A stretch of DNA of 64,000 bases from Rhodococcus spelaei. GTDB lineage: Bacteria > Actinomycetota > Actinomycetes > Mycobacteriales > Mycobacteriaceae. The DNA lies in NCBI RefSeq assembly GCF_006704125.1, contig NZ_VIGH01000005.1, positions 248,001 to 312,000 of the forward strand, written 5' to 3'. Under the pieces are notes generated by a model that was not told where the DNA came from, did no database searches, and worked only from the letters and a program-made list of their open reading frames with translations. This document shows, one piece after another, positions 9,391 to 17,820 of this stretch. The position numbers and the translations under genes were made by a program. Position 1 is the stretch's first letter, and the number at the start of each line of letters is the position of its first letter.

Positions 9391-9887
9391 GCGCTCAGGA
9401 GTCTCCCAGACGCGTTGTCCAGCGCGGACTCTGGTTCGAGGAGTTCGAGACCGGCGTCGTCTACGAACACCGCCCCGGCCGTACCGTGACCGAGGCGGAC
9501 AACGTCCTGTTCACGACGCTGACGATGAACACGCAGGCACTGCATCTCGACGCCGCGTTCAGTGATGCCTTGCCGCCGTTCAACGCCCGCCTGGTGAACT
9601 CGATGTTCACGCTCTCCACCCTCGTCGGGCTCTCGGTCGCCCAGCTCACGCAGGGCACCATCGTGGGGAACCTCGGGTTCTCCGAGATCGCGTTCCCGAA
9701 GCCGCTGTTCCACGGCGACACCCTGTACGCGGAGACCGTGATCACCGACAAGCGCGAGTCGAGGTCCCGGCCGGGAGAGGGCATCGTGACGTTCGCCCAC
9801 ACCGGGCGCAACCAGCACGGCGACGTCGTCGCGACCGCGGTCCGCAAGACATTGGTGCGCAAGCGTCCTGTGACGGAAGGGGATTGA
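9387..9887 (+). CDS. MaoC-family hydratase (methylglutaconyl/itaconyl-CoA hydratase type)
   Basis: 166 residues starting at the GTG that overlaps the fadE stop. It is a single hot-dog MaoC domain: WFEEFETGVVYEHRPGRTVTEADN at the N-terminus, then the hydratase segment NTQALHLDAAFSD, and KPLFHGDTLYAET. The M. tuberculosis orthologue at the same operon position (Rv2499c) hydrates itaconyl- and methylglutaconyl-CoA, so the likely job here is to convert 3-methylglutaconyl-CoA, made by the carboxylase, to HMG-CoA. Function is inferred from position and family. One base separates it from the next gene. Confidence 0.88.
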   Translation: MSAQESPRRVVQRGLWFEEFETGVVYEHRPGRTVTEADNVLFTTLTMNTQALHLDAAFSDALPPFNARLVNSMFTLSTLVGLSVAQLTQGTIVGNLGFSEIAFPKPLFHGDTLYAETVITDKRESRSRPGEGIVTFAHTGRNQHGDVVATAVRKTLVRKRPVTEGD

Positions 9888-9888
9888 C

Positions 9889-10734
9889 ATGAGTCCGGCA
9901 TCTTCCGCTCCCTGGACACCGCCCGGTCCTGCCTGGCTGTTCTGCCCGGCGGACCGGCCGGAGCGGTTTGCGAAGGCCGCGGCCGCCGCGGACGTCGTCA
10001 TCCTGGACCTCGAGGACGGCGTCGCCCCTGCCGACAAGGAGGCGGCCCGGCGGGCGCTGGTGGACACCCCGCTCGACCCGGAACGCACCGTCGTCCGGAT
10101 CAATGCGGCGGGCACCGACGACCAGGCGCTCGACCTCGCGGCACTGTCGAAGACGAAGTACCCGCGAGTGATGCTGCCGAAATGCGAATCGGCCGAGCAG
10201 GTGCGCTCGCTCGCGCCCCGCGAGGTGATCGCGCTGATCGAATCGCCGCGGGGCGCGCTGACCGTCGCCGAGTCCGCCGAGGTCGCCAACGCGATCGGCG
10301 TGATGTGGGGCGCCGAGGACCTGGTGGCGGCGCTCGGTGGCAACGCCAGCCGGCGGGCTGACGGTTCGTACCGCGACGTCGCACGGCATGTTCGGTCCGC
10401 GTCACTGCTCGCGGCGAAGGCGCACGGCCTGTTCGCGCTCGACTCGGTGTACCTCGACATCAAGGACTTGGACGGACTGCGGGAGGAGTCCGAGGACGCG
10501 GTGGCGGTCGGGTTCGACGCGAAGGTGGCGATCCATCCGAGTCAGGTCGCGGTGATCTGGGCGGCCTACGAGCCGAACGAGGACGAGATCGAGTGGGCGC
10601 GAAGGGTACTCGCTGCAGTGTCCGATCAGCGCGGGGTGTTCGCGTTCGAGGGAAAGATGGTGGACGCCCCGGTGCTCCGGCACGCCGAGGCCATCGTGCG
10701 TCGGTCCGGTACACGGACACCGCCGTCATTGTGA
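9889..10734 (+). CDS. CitE-like beta-hydroxyacyl-CoA lyase
   Basis: 281 residues of the CitE/HpcH-HpaI aldolase family: the barrel begins AWLFCPADRPERF, the metal/acidic motif VVILDLEDGVAPADK sits at residues 36-50, and a second block ALIESPRGALTV near residue 115, followed by MWGAEDLVAALGG. The M. tuberculosis protein at this place (Rv2498c) is a bifunctional beta-hydroxyacyl-CoA lyase for itaconate dissimilation and leucine breakdown. Here it would cleave HMG-CoA to acetyl-CoA and acetoacetate. It is not part of a citrate lyase complex, since no citD or citF is present. Confidence 0.9.
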   Translation: MSPASSAPWTPPGPAWLFCPADRPERFAKAAAAADVVILDLEDGVAPADKEAARRALVDTPLDPERTVVRINAAGTDDQALDLAALSKTKYPRVMLPKCESAEQVRSLAPREVIALIESPRGALTVAESAEVANAIGVMWGAEDLVAALGGNASRRADGSYRDVARHVRSASLLAAKAHGLFALDSVYLDIKDLDGLREESEDAVAVGFDAKVAIHPSQVAVIWAAYEPNEDEIEWARRVLAAVSDQRGVFAFEGKMVDAPVLRHAEAIVRRSGTRTPPSL

Positions 10735-10752
10735 ACGAATCGAGGGAGATCA

Positions 10753-11952
10753 ATGTCTGAGTCCAGTTCTGTCATCGTCGCCGGAGCCCGTACCCCCGTG
10801 GGTCGGCTGCTCGGATCGCTCAAGGATTTCTCGGGGTCGGACCTCGGTGGTGTCGCGATCGCGGGTGCGTTGGAGAAGGCCGGGGTGGCGCCGGAGCAGG
10901 TGCAGTACGTGATCATGGGTCAGGTGCTCACCGCGGGTGCGGGCCAGATGCCCGCCCGTCAGGCCGCGGTCGCCGCCGGTATTCCGATGGATGTGCCGGC
11001 GTTGTCGATCAACAAGGTGTGTCTGTCGGGGATCGACGCGATCGCGTTGGCGGATCAGCTGATCCGGGCGGGTGAGTTCGACGTGGTGGTGGCCGGTGGT
11101 CAGGAGTCGATGTCGCGGGCGCCGCACATGCTCGAGAAGTCGCGGGAGGGTTTCAAGTACGGGGATGTGACGTTGCGTGATCACATGGCGTACGACGGGT
11201 TGCATGACATCTTCACCGATCAGCCGATGGGCAATCTGACCGAGCAGGCCAATCAGGGTGAGGGTCAGCGGATCAGTCGTCAGGAGCAGGACGCGTTCTC
11301 GGCGGCGTCGCATCAGAATGCGGCGCGGGCGTGGAAGGACGGGTTGTTCGAGGCGGAGGTGGTGCCGGTGTCGATTCCGCAGCGGCGGGGTGAGCCGGTG
11401 GTGTTCGCGCAGGACGAGGGTATCCGCGCGGACACCACGGTCGAGTCGTTGGGCGCGCTGCGTCCGGCGTTCTCCAAGGACGGGACGGTGACGGCGGGGT
11501 CGGCGTCGCAGATCTCGGACGGGGCGGCGGCGGTGGTGGTGATGAGCAAGGCGAAGGCGGAGGAGCTCGGCCTGTCGTGGATCGCGGAGATCGGTGCGCA
11601 CGGTGTGGTGGCCGGGCCGGATTCGACGTTGCAGTCGCAGCCGGCGCGGGCGATCGCGAAGGCGTGTGCGCGTGAGGGTATCGATCCGAGGGATCTGGAT
11701 CTGGTGGAGATCAACGAGGCGTTCGCGGCTGTGGGGATCGCCTCGACCGTGGAGCTCGGCCTCGATGCGTCGAAGGTGAACGTGAACGGTGGGGCGATCG
11801 CGATCGGGCATCCGTTGGGGATGTCGGGTGCGCGGATTGCGTTGCATCTGGCGTTGGAGCTGGGTCGTCGTGGCGGTGGTGTGGGCGCGGCGGCGTTGTG
11901 TGGTGGCGGTGGTCAGGGTGATGCGTTGATCATCCGGGTGCCGAAGTCGTGA
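10753..11952 (+). CDS. Acetyl-CoA C-acetyltransferase (thiolase)
   Basis: 399 residues, a degradative/biosynthetic thiolase. The nucleophile is C90 (NKVCLSG), with H353 ([10 protein letters not shown]) and C383 (CGGGGQG) as the other catalytic residues. AAGGGAGAT-like GAGGGAGATCA precedes the ATG. It ends in GTGA, where a possible GTG start of the synthetase gene overlaps. In this operon it would cleave acetoacetyl-CoA to two acetyl-CoA. Its third codon positions are far richer in G (GCG, GTG, TTG, GGT) than the C-rich neighbours on both sides, which suggests a different recent history or strong expression-linked codon choice. Confidence 0.94.
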   Translation: MSESSSVIVAGARTPVGRLLGSLKDFSGSDLGGVAIAGALEKAGVAPEQVQYVIMGQVLTAGAGQMPARQAAVAAGIPMDVPALSINKVCLSGIDAIALADQLIRAGEFDVVVAGGQESMSRAPHMLEKSREGFKYGDVTLRDHMAYDGLHDIFTDQPMGNLTEQANQGEGQRISRQEQDAFSAASHQNAARAWKDGLFEAEVVPVSIPQRRGEPVVFAQDEGIRADTTVESLGALRPAFSKDGTVTAGSASQISDGAAAVVVMSKAKAEELGLSWIAEIGAHGVVAGPDSTLQSQPARAIAKACAREGIDPRDLDLVEINEAFAAVGIASTVELGLDASKVNVNGGAIAIGHPLGMSGARIALHLALELGRRGGGVGAAALCGGGGQGDALIIRVPKS

Positions 11953-12044
11953 CCGACGCGGGCGACCGAAGAGCTGGGGCCGATGCCGGCCGACTGACCG
12001 ACCGAGGTCGGCGATACTCCGACTCCCCGGGGAGAATGGACCAC

Positions 12045-14018
12045 ATGGGATCGCTACAGCCGCAGTGGGTGCCGACGGACGAGGACGTCGAGGGAGCCCG
12101 GATCACGGACTTCGCGTCCTGGGTCGAGGGTCGGTTCGGGGTCAGCGTGCCCGACTACCACACGCTGTGGCAGTGGTCTGTCGAGGACCTCGACGACTTC
12201 TGGCTCGGCGTGTGGGAGTACTTCGAGGTGCAGTCGACGACCCCTGTCGGCACCGCGCTGCAGGTCGAGACGATGCCCGGGGCGCAGTGGTTTCCCGGCG
12301 TCCGCACGAATTACGTGACGCAGGCATTCCGGCACCAGACCCGGCATCGCCCAGCCATTCGGTATTCCGGCGAGGACCCCGCCCACGACACCGAGGTGTC
12401 GTGGGCCGAATTGCGACGGCAGGTCGGGGCGTTGGCGGCGACGCTGCGTTCGCACGGGGTAGGTCCGGGTGATCGGGTGGTCGGGTACCTGCCGAACATC
12501 CCCGAGACCGTCACGGCCTTCCTGGCTGTCGCGAGTGTCGGCGCGATCTGGGCTGCGTGCGGGCAGGACTACTCCGCGCATGCGGCGCTGGACCGGCTCG
12601 GCCAGCTCGAGCCGACGGTGCTGATCGCCGCCGACGGCTACCGGTTCGGCGGCAAGACTCATTCGCGGGACCTCGAGGTGGCCCAGTTGCGGGCCGGGCT
12701 ACCGACGTTGACGCTGACCGTCCGGGTGGAGCGACTCGGGGCCGACGCGCCGCCGACCGGACCGCTGCCGGACGGACCCACACCCGGGACGGTGATGTGC
12801 TGGGAGGAGGCCGTCGGGGGCGACGCGCCGCTCGAACCAGTCGACGTCGAGTTCGACCACCCGCTCTGGGTGGTGTTCTCGTCCGGCACCACGGGCCTGC
12901 CGAAGGGCATCGTGCACGGCCACGGCGGGGTCGTGCTCGAACACCTCAAGTCGCTGGCCCTGCAGATGGACGTCGGTCCCACCGACACCCTGTTCTGGTA
13001 CACCAGCCCGAGCTGGATGATGTGGAACTTCCAGGTCGCCGGGCTACTCGTGGGTGCGACGATCGTCTGCTACGACGGCAGTCCGTCCTACCCGGCGACC
13101 GATTCGCTGTGGGGCCTGGCCGCTCGGCACCGGGCCACTGTGCTCGGCACCAGTCCCGGCTACGTGCTGGCCTGCGCGAAGGCGGGCGCGGTCCCGAGCA
13201 GCGACCACGACCTGACCGCGCTACGAGCGGTCGGGATCACCGGCTCGACGCTGCCCGCCTCGTCCTCGCTGTGGGTGGCGGAGAACGTCGGTGTTCCGGT
13301 GGTCTCGATCAGCGGGGGCACCGACGTGGTGTCCGCGTTCGTGGGCGGGGCGCGAACAGTCCCGGTCTGGCCGGGCGAGCTGTCGGCGCCGTGTCTCGGC
13401 GTCGCACTCGACAGCTACGACGAGTTCGGCAATCCGGTGCGAGGTGAGGTCGGCGAGTTGGTGGTCACCCGGCCGATGCCGTCGATGCCGGTGCGGTTCT
13501 GGAACGACCCGGACGGGGCGCGGTACCGCGACGCCTACTTCGACACCTATCCCGGTGTGTGGCGGCACGGGGACTGGATCACCCTCACCGAGCGCGGCAG
13601 TGTCCAGGTGCACGGGCGCTCAGACTCGACGCTCAACCGCAACGGCATCAGGATGGGCAGCGCCGACATCTACCAGGCCGTCGAGGCACTCGACGAGGTC
13701 GCCGAGGCGCTGGTGATCGGCGCGGAACAACCGGACGGGGGCTACTGGATGCCGTTGTTCGTGGTCCTCGCCGACGGTGCGGTGCTCGACGACGCGCTGC
13801 GCGATCGGATCCGCGCGGTCATCCGCGAGCAGGCCTCTCCGCGTCATGTGCCCGATGAGATCATCGCAGCGCCCGGCGTGCCTCACACCCGGACCGGCAA
13901 GAAGCTCGAGGTGCCGATCAAGAGGCTGTTCCAGGGTGCCGACCCCGACAAGATCGTCGACCGGACAGCGATCGACGCACCGGAGCTCATCGACTGGTAC
14001 GCGACCAGGAAGCGCTGA
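12045..14018 (+). CDS. Acetoacetyl-CoA synthetase (acetoacetate-CoA ligase)
   Basis: 657 residues from the ATG at 12045, the usual length of acetoacetyl-CoA synthetases. An N-terminal ACAS_N-like segment (ITDFASWVEGRFG) precedes the AMP-forming core: the P-loop VFSSGTTGLPKG near residue 280, LFWYTSPSWMMWNF near residue 320, WRHGDW and the C-terminal GKKLEVPIKRLF with the adenylation lysine. I prefer 12045 to GTG 11949 or ATG 12036 because GGGGAG at 12029-12034 is well spaced and family similarity starts there. It converts acetoacetate, ATP and CoA to acetoacetyl-CoA, feeding the upstream thiolase, and could replace the broken scoAB transferase. Confidence 0.92.
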   Translation: MGSLQPQWVPTDEDVEGARITDFASWVEGRFGVSVPDYHTLWQWSVEDLDDFWLGVWEYFEVQSTTPVGTALQVETMPGAQWFPGVRTNYVTQAFRHQTRHRPAIRYSGEDPAHDTEVSWAELRRQVGALAATLRSHGVGPGDRVVGYLPNIPETVTAFLAVASVGAIWAACGQDYSAHAALDRLGQLEPTVLIAADGYRFGGKTHSRDLEVAQLRAGLPTLTLTVRVERLGADAPPTGPLPDGPTPGTVMCWEEAVGGDAPLEPVDVEFDHPLWVVFSSGTTGLPKGIVHGHGGVVLEHLKSLALQMDVGPTDTLFWYTSPSWMMWNFQVAGLLVGATIVCYDGSPSYPATDSLWGLAARHRATVLGTSPGYVLACAKAGAVPSSDHDLTALRAVGITGSTLPASSSLWVAENVGVPVVSISGGTDVVSAFVGGARTVPVWPGELSAPCLGVALDSYDEFGNPVRGEVGELVVTRPMPSMPVRFWNDPDGARYRDAYFDTYPGVWRHGDWITLTERGSVQVHGRSDSTLNRNGIRMGSADIYQAVEALDEVAEALVIGAEQPDGGYWMPLFVVLADGAVLDDALRDRIRAVIREQASPRHVPDEIIAAPGVPHTRTGKKLEVPIKRLFQGADPDKIVDRTAIDAPELIDWYATRKR

Positions 14019-14138
14019 GTGCACGGCGCGGACCCGGGTTACCCGCCTGGTGGCCGCGAAATCGGTTAACTCTTGTACGGTTAGGGGTCGTCGGGCCAGG
14101 TCAGGACGTGCCCGACTCTAATTCAGCGAGGGGTGACA

Positions 14139-14894
14139 GTGGCAGCGGGTGCGAAATCGTCGGTGGTTCGGGTGCCGAAGGCGGGCGAGCTGGTCGCCGC
14201 CAGCCTGCGCAGGCGGATCATCACCGGTGAACTCGAGGTCGGCGACCCGCTGCCCAACGAGGCCACCCTCATGGAGCAGTTCGGGGTGTCGAGGCCGACG
14301 CTGCGCGAGGCCTTCCGGATCCTCGAGTCCGAGTCGATCATCACGGTTCTGCGTGGCGCACACGGTGGGGCGCGGGTTCTCGCGCCGGACGCCTCGGGCG
14401 CCGCGCGGTACACGGGACTGCTGCTGCAGTACCAGGGCGTCCCGCTCGTCGACGTCTACCGGGCGCGGGCCTCGCTGGAGGTCACCGCGGTCGGGATGCT
14501 CGCCGCGGGACACCAGGGTGACGAACTGGACACCTTTGCTTCGCTGATCGCCGCCGGCGAGGACCTGGTGGACGACGCCGCGGCCTTCGCCCGTCACGAC
14601 GTCGACGTGCACCAGGCGCTGATCGACCTCGCGGGCAACCAGACCCTCGCGGTGCTCGCAGGCATGCTGGTGCACATCATCGATGCCCACAACGCGCTCT
14701 TCCTCGCAGCGCACGGCGGGTCGAACGAGCGGCCCGCCTCCCGGGCCGCGCACCGGGCCTACCTGAAGCTGCTCGGCCTGATGCGCGACGGCGACGCGAC
14801 CGCCGCACAGGAGTTCTGGCGCAAGAACCTGGACGCAATCGAGAAGTACATGATCGGTGACTCCGAGACGACGCTCGTCGAGGTGCTGTCCTAG
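14139..14894 (+). CDS. GntR-family (FadR subfamily) regulator
   Basis: About 251 residues. The N-terminal winged helix (ELVAASLRRRIITGELEVG, then NEATLMEQFGVSRPTLREAFR) is followed by an FCD domain with the metal-binding histidine pattern D..VHQALIDLAGN and a late H (HIIDAHNALFL, AHRAYLKLL). Start is the GTG at 14139, five bases after GAGGGG; GTG 14133 is an in-frame alternative. It is 120 bases behind the acetoacetyl-CoA synthetase and may sense a carboxylate or acyl-CoA of the pathway. Its spacer holds two CGGTTA repeats 15 bases apart (14063 and 14078), a half-site also seen in the tetR-accD1 spacer. Confidence 0.9.
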   Translation: MAAGAKSSVVRVPKAGELVAASLRRRIITGELEVGDPLPNEATLMEQFGVSRPTLREAFRILESESIITVLRGAHGGARVLAPDASGAARYTGLLLQYQGVPLVDVYRARASLEVTAVGMLAAGHQGDELDTFASLIAAGEDLVDDAAAFARHDVDVHQALIDLAGNQTLAVLAGMLVHIIDAHNALFLAAHGGSNERPASRAAHRAYLKLLGLMRDGDATAAQEFWRKNLDAIEKYMIGDSETTLVEVLS

Positions 14895-14906
14895 CGGCCG
14901 TCGACG

Positions 14907-16004
14907 TCAGCCCGGTATCGGGATGACCAACGGCGGCAGTCCCGGGATCTCCACCCGAACCTGAGGTGGTGGTGGTGGCGGCGGCGGAGGCGGCGCGACG
15001 ACCACGGGTGCGGGTGGCGGTTCGGGCGCGGGCGGCGGTGGTGGTGGCGGCGGGGGCGGCGCGACCTGAGGTGGTGGCGGCGGGGCCGGGGCCACCGGTA
15101 CTCGCTGTGCTGCCACTATCGGAGGCGCTTCGGGTTGTGGTGCGGCCTGCCTCGCGGCCGGCGGCGCGGCCGGCGGTGGGGCCGCAGGTTCCGCGGGTTG
15201 TTGCGGGCCGACCCCGACCGGGACCGGCGTCAGCGCCCCGGTCGCGACGTTCACCACGGAAACCTCGGTCATCGGCGACTCCGCGGGCCGCACCACCATG
15301 ACTCGAGTGGGATCGAAGCCCGGCCAGGGCATGGCCTGGGGGTTCGGCTCCGCGGTGTCGGGGGCCTCGAGGGGACTGCCACGCGTGCAGCGGACCCGGG
15401 GGACGCCGTGGTCGTCGATCAGGACGATGGTCCCGGCCTCGAGCACGGCCTGCGACCGATCGGCGCTCCCGTCGTCGTATCCGTAGCTCGTCACCCGGGT
15501 GTCGGCTCGCAGCAGCACCGGTGTCAGGCCGCGGACGAAGGTGGGCACGTCCTCGATGCTGAAGACCCTCGACCACGCCGCGAGCTTGGTCGGATCCTGT
15601 TGGAGTCCGGCGACGAGTTTCTGCCGGTCGCACAGTGGCCGTTCGGGGCTGCCGCCGTACAGCCCCGCCCGGTCGCCGGGGACGCGAACCGGGTCGCCGT
15701 CGACCGGGAGGGCGGTGTCCGGGGGGCCGGGCGGGACGAGCGTCGGAATCTGCGGGGGCAGCAGCTGCTCGGTCCAGGGGAATTGTTCGTCCGAGACGGC
15801 GCTGCTGAGCGTCACCTGCTCCGGTGTCGAGTCGCCGCGCATCGAACAGGCCACCACGGTCGACGACGCGAGCACGAGGGCGACGGCGACGCCGCAACCG
15901 CGCACCACGGGGTGACCCGGTACGCGCCCCGAACGGGCGAATGTGCCGGTGACTTCGCTTCGTCGGGCACCGCACGCGGCCCGCCCGACGCTGCCGGTGG
16001 CCAC
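14907..16004 (-). CDS. Proline-rich secreted lipoprotein, DUF6777-like
   Basis: 365 residues from a GTG start. A hydrophobic segment ends in the lipobox-like VVAC (C53), so the mature protein is probably a lipoprotein; a GTG at 15908 would give a more normal 20-residue signal. The middle (LLRADTRVTSYGYDDG, then LEAGTIVLIDDHGVPRVRC) resembles the actinobacterial DUF6777 family of unknown function. The C-terminal ~110 residues are almost only Pro, Ala and Val with several long Pro runs, a likely extended wall-spanning stalk, ending LPPLVIPIPG. Neighbour on the same strand is a GH25 muramidase, so a cell-wall role is possible. Confidence 0.75.
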   Translation of the reverse strand: MATGSVGRAACGARRSEVTGTFARSGRVPGHPVVRGCGVAVALVLASSTVVACSMRGDSTPEQVTLSSAVSDEQFPWTEQLLPPQIPTLVPPGPPDTALPVDGDPVRVPGDRAGLYGGSPERPLCDRQKLVAGLQQDPTKLAAWSRVFSIEDVPTFVRGLTPVLLRADTRVTSYGYDDGSADRSQAVLEAGTIVLIDDHGVPRVRCTRGSPLEAPDTAEPNPQAMPWPGFDPTRVMVVRPAESPMTEVSVVNVATGALTPVPVGVGPQQPAEPAAPPPAAPPAARQAAPQPEAPPIVAAQRVPVAPAPPPPPQVAPPPPPPPPPPAPEPPPAPVVVAPPPPPPPPPPQVRVEIPGLPPLVIPIPG

Positions 16005-16052
16005 GGCCCCATCGTAGGGGCGGGACCGATCCGGCGGAGGGGTTTGTAGGTT

Positions 16053-16940
16053 TCAGGCCTTGGTGTCGGAGGTGCCCTGGACCTTGAGGGCGGCCGCAAT
16101 GGCGGCGAGAAGGTCGGTGTCCGTGCGATTTCCGGTCTGTGGCCACCCGTTGAACGCGGCCGGGTCGGACCCGGTCAGCTGGGTCAGGATCACCGCGCAG
16201 GCATCGACGAGGGTCCGGCCGCCGAGTTGCGGCCAACCCTTGCCGTCCGGCCCGAGGAGTTGGGTCCAGATGTCGGTGAGTTGCTGTGCCTGTGCAGGCG
16301 TCATGTCGCCTCCCGGTTGTGGCGTGGTCGGTGAGAGCAGGGTGACGAGTTGTTCGCGGGTGCCGCGGAAGGCGTCGGCATCCACCGACTGACCGGCGAC
16401 GAGCGCGGAACTGGTGAACTGCAGGATGTCGACGGACTTGCCGCCGTAGCCGGCCCAGAAGTCAGACTGGTCGCCCGGGTACAGGTCGCTGGCGTAACCG
16501 GAGCCGCCGACGTAGTGCGAGGCGATCAATCCGGGCACCTGAGACAGGTCGGGCGAGCCGATCTGCTGCCAGTACCAGTGCGGGATGTACGACAACGCGA
16601 TCGGGACACCGAGTGCGTTGACCGCATCGACCACGGCCCAGAAGTTGTCGATGCCACCGGAGTTCGCCTCGAAGTCGAGCATCGCGGGGACCGTCGCGTC
16701 ACCCAGATGGTCGACGAACGTGCGGGCCTGCGCGGCTGGGTCGTCGAGCGTCACGTAGTGGTAGCCGGCCAGGATCAGCCCGTTCGCCCGCGCCGCGTCC
16801 CGGAACCCCGGCCAGGTCGGGTCCCGGTAGCCGGCGCCCTCGGAGACCTTGGCGAACACGAAGTCGAAGCCCTCGGCTCTGACCTCGGACAGTACGAGAC
16901 CGGGCTGGTGGTTGGAGATGTCGATGCCGTAGAGCGTCAC
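16053..16940 (-). CDS. GH25 muramidase, phage-lysin-like
   Basis: 295 residues. The N-terminal ~195 residues are a glycoside hydrolase family 25 lysozyme: YGIDISNHQ (D6), FAKVSEG, GYHYVT and the catalytic pair D89/E91 in AMLDFEAN. No signal peptide is visible; the protein starts directly at the catalytic domain, like a phage endolysin. The C-terminal ~75 residues (TPAQAQQLTDIWTQLLG, GWPQLGGRTLVDA, GWPQTGNRTDTD) repeat a GWPQ.G.RT.. pattern that resembles C-terminal segments of actinobacteriophage lysins. No other phage genes surround it. It would cleave the MurNAc-GlcNAc bond of peptidoglycan. Confidence 0.88.
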   Translation of the reverse strand: MTLYGIDISNHQPGLVLSEVRAEGFDFVFAKVSEGAGYRDPTWPGFRDAARANGLILAGYHYVTLDDPAAQARTFVDHLGDATVPAMLDFEANSGGIDNFWAVVDAVNALGVPIALSYIPHWYWQQIGSPDLSQVPGLIASHYVGGSGYASDLYPGDQSDFWAGYGGKSVDILQFTSSALVAGQSVDADAFRGTREQLVTLLSPTTPQPGGDMTPAQAQQLTDIWTQLLGPDGKGWPQLGGRTLVDACAVILTQLTGSDPAAFNGWPQTGNRTDTDLLAAIAAALKVQGTSDTKA

Positions 16941-17070
16941 GTGTCCCTCCGCTCCGTCGACGGATAGAAGTGGGTGAAGGCGTAATGCGCCGCGTGCGCC
17001 CGATCGCGCATGTGGGTCTTCACCGTAGCCTCGCCGATGAACAACCGGGACGCAGGGAAAGGAATTCGCA

Positions 17071-17820
17071 GTGCAGGTACGTCAAGAGGTCCGGGGTTCG
17101 GTGCTCGTCGTCCATCTCGAGCGCGAGGACAAGCGCAACGCGATCAACGCGGCGATGGCGGCCGGGATCGACGCTGCGCTCAACCGACTCGACGACGATC
17201 CGGACCTCTGGGTGGGAGTGCTCACGGGCACGCCCACCGTGTTCTGTGCGGGCACCGACATCAAGGAGGGCTCCGGTGAGCTCACCCCGCGCGGCGGGGA
17301 GTACGGCATCATCCGGCGTCAGCGGCAGACTCCACTGATCGCGGCGGTGGAGGGGCAGGCGTTCGGCGGCGGGTTCGAGATCGCCCTTGCCTGCGACCTG
17401 ATCGTCGCGGCGGGCAACGCGGTCTTCGGACTGCCCGAGTCGCTGCGCGGACTGGTCGCGACCTCGGGCGCGCTCTTCCGTGCCCCGCGAGCGCTGCCGC
17501 TCAACATCGCCCGCGAACTACTGATCACCGGAAACACCCTGACCGCGCAGCGCGCGTTCGACCTCGGTGTCGTCAACGAGGTGACGACACCGGGCGGAGC
17601 CTTGGATGCGGCGCTGGCGATGGCGGCGAAGATCTGTGCGTCGTCGCCGACCTCGGTGCGCGAGAGCCTGCGGGCGGTGAACGAACTCACCGCGGACGAG
17701 GATGCGTTCGGCTGGGAGGTCACCGACCGGGCGAAGCGGACGGTGACCTCCTCTGCCGACATGCGCGAGGGCATCGACGCGTTCTTCGAACGGCGCGCGC
17801 CGCGCTGGAGCGGTCGTTAA
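17071..17820 (+). CDS. Enoyl-CoA hydratase/isomerase family protein
   Basis: 249 residues, crotonase fold. The two oxyanion-hole segments are FCAGTDIKEG (residues ~58-67) and EGQAFGGGFEIALACDL (~93-109), and the Glu of LPESLRGLVA occupies the catalytic acid position. GTG start follows AAAGGAATT. The stop TAA and the stop of the convergent MFS gene share the four bases TTAA. The substrate is unknown; the gene is not in an operon. Confidence 0.9.
   Translation: MQVRQEVRGSVLVVHLEREDKRNAINAAMAAGIDAALNRLDDDPDLWVGVLTGTPTVFCAGTDIKEGSGELTPRGGEYGIIRRQRQTPLIAAVEGQAFGGGFEIALACDLIVAAGNAVFGLPESLRGLVATSGALFRAPRALPLNIARELLITGNTLTAQRAFDLGVVNEVTTPGGALDAALAMAAKICASSPTSVRESLRAVNELTADEDAFGWEVTDRAKRTVTSSADMREGIDAFFERRAPRWSGR

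Noticed and set aside
11949-12044. GTG 11949 as start of the acetoacetyl-CoA synthetase, overlapping the thiolase stop
   Set aside because: The extra 32 residues are not family-like, and ATG 12045 has a well placed GGGGAG; kept only as an alternative.
14966-15301. Pro/Ala/Val codon repeats as a DNA repeat array or CRISPR-like structure
   Set aside because: Irregular triplet runs explained by the polyproline tail of the lipoprotein; no constant repeat-spacer units.
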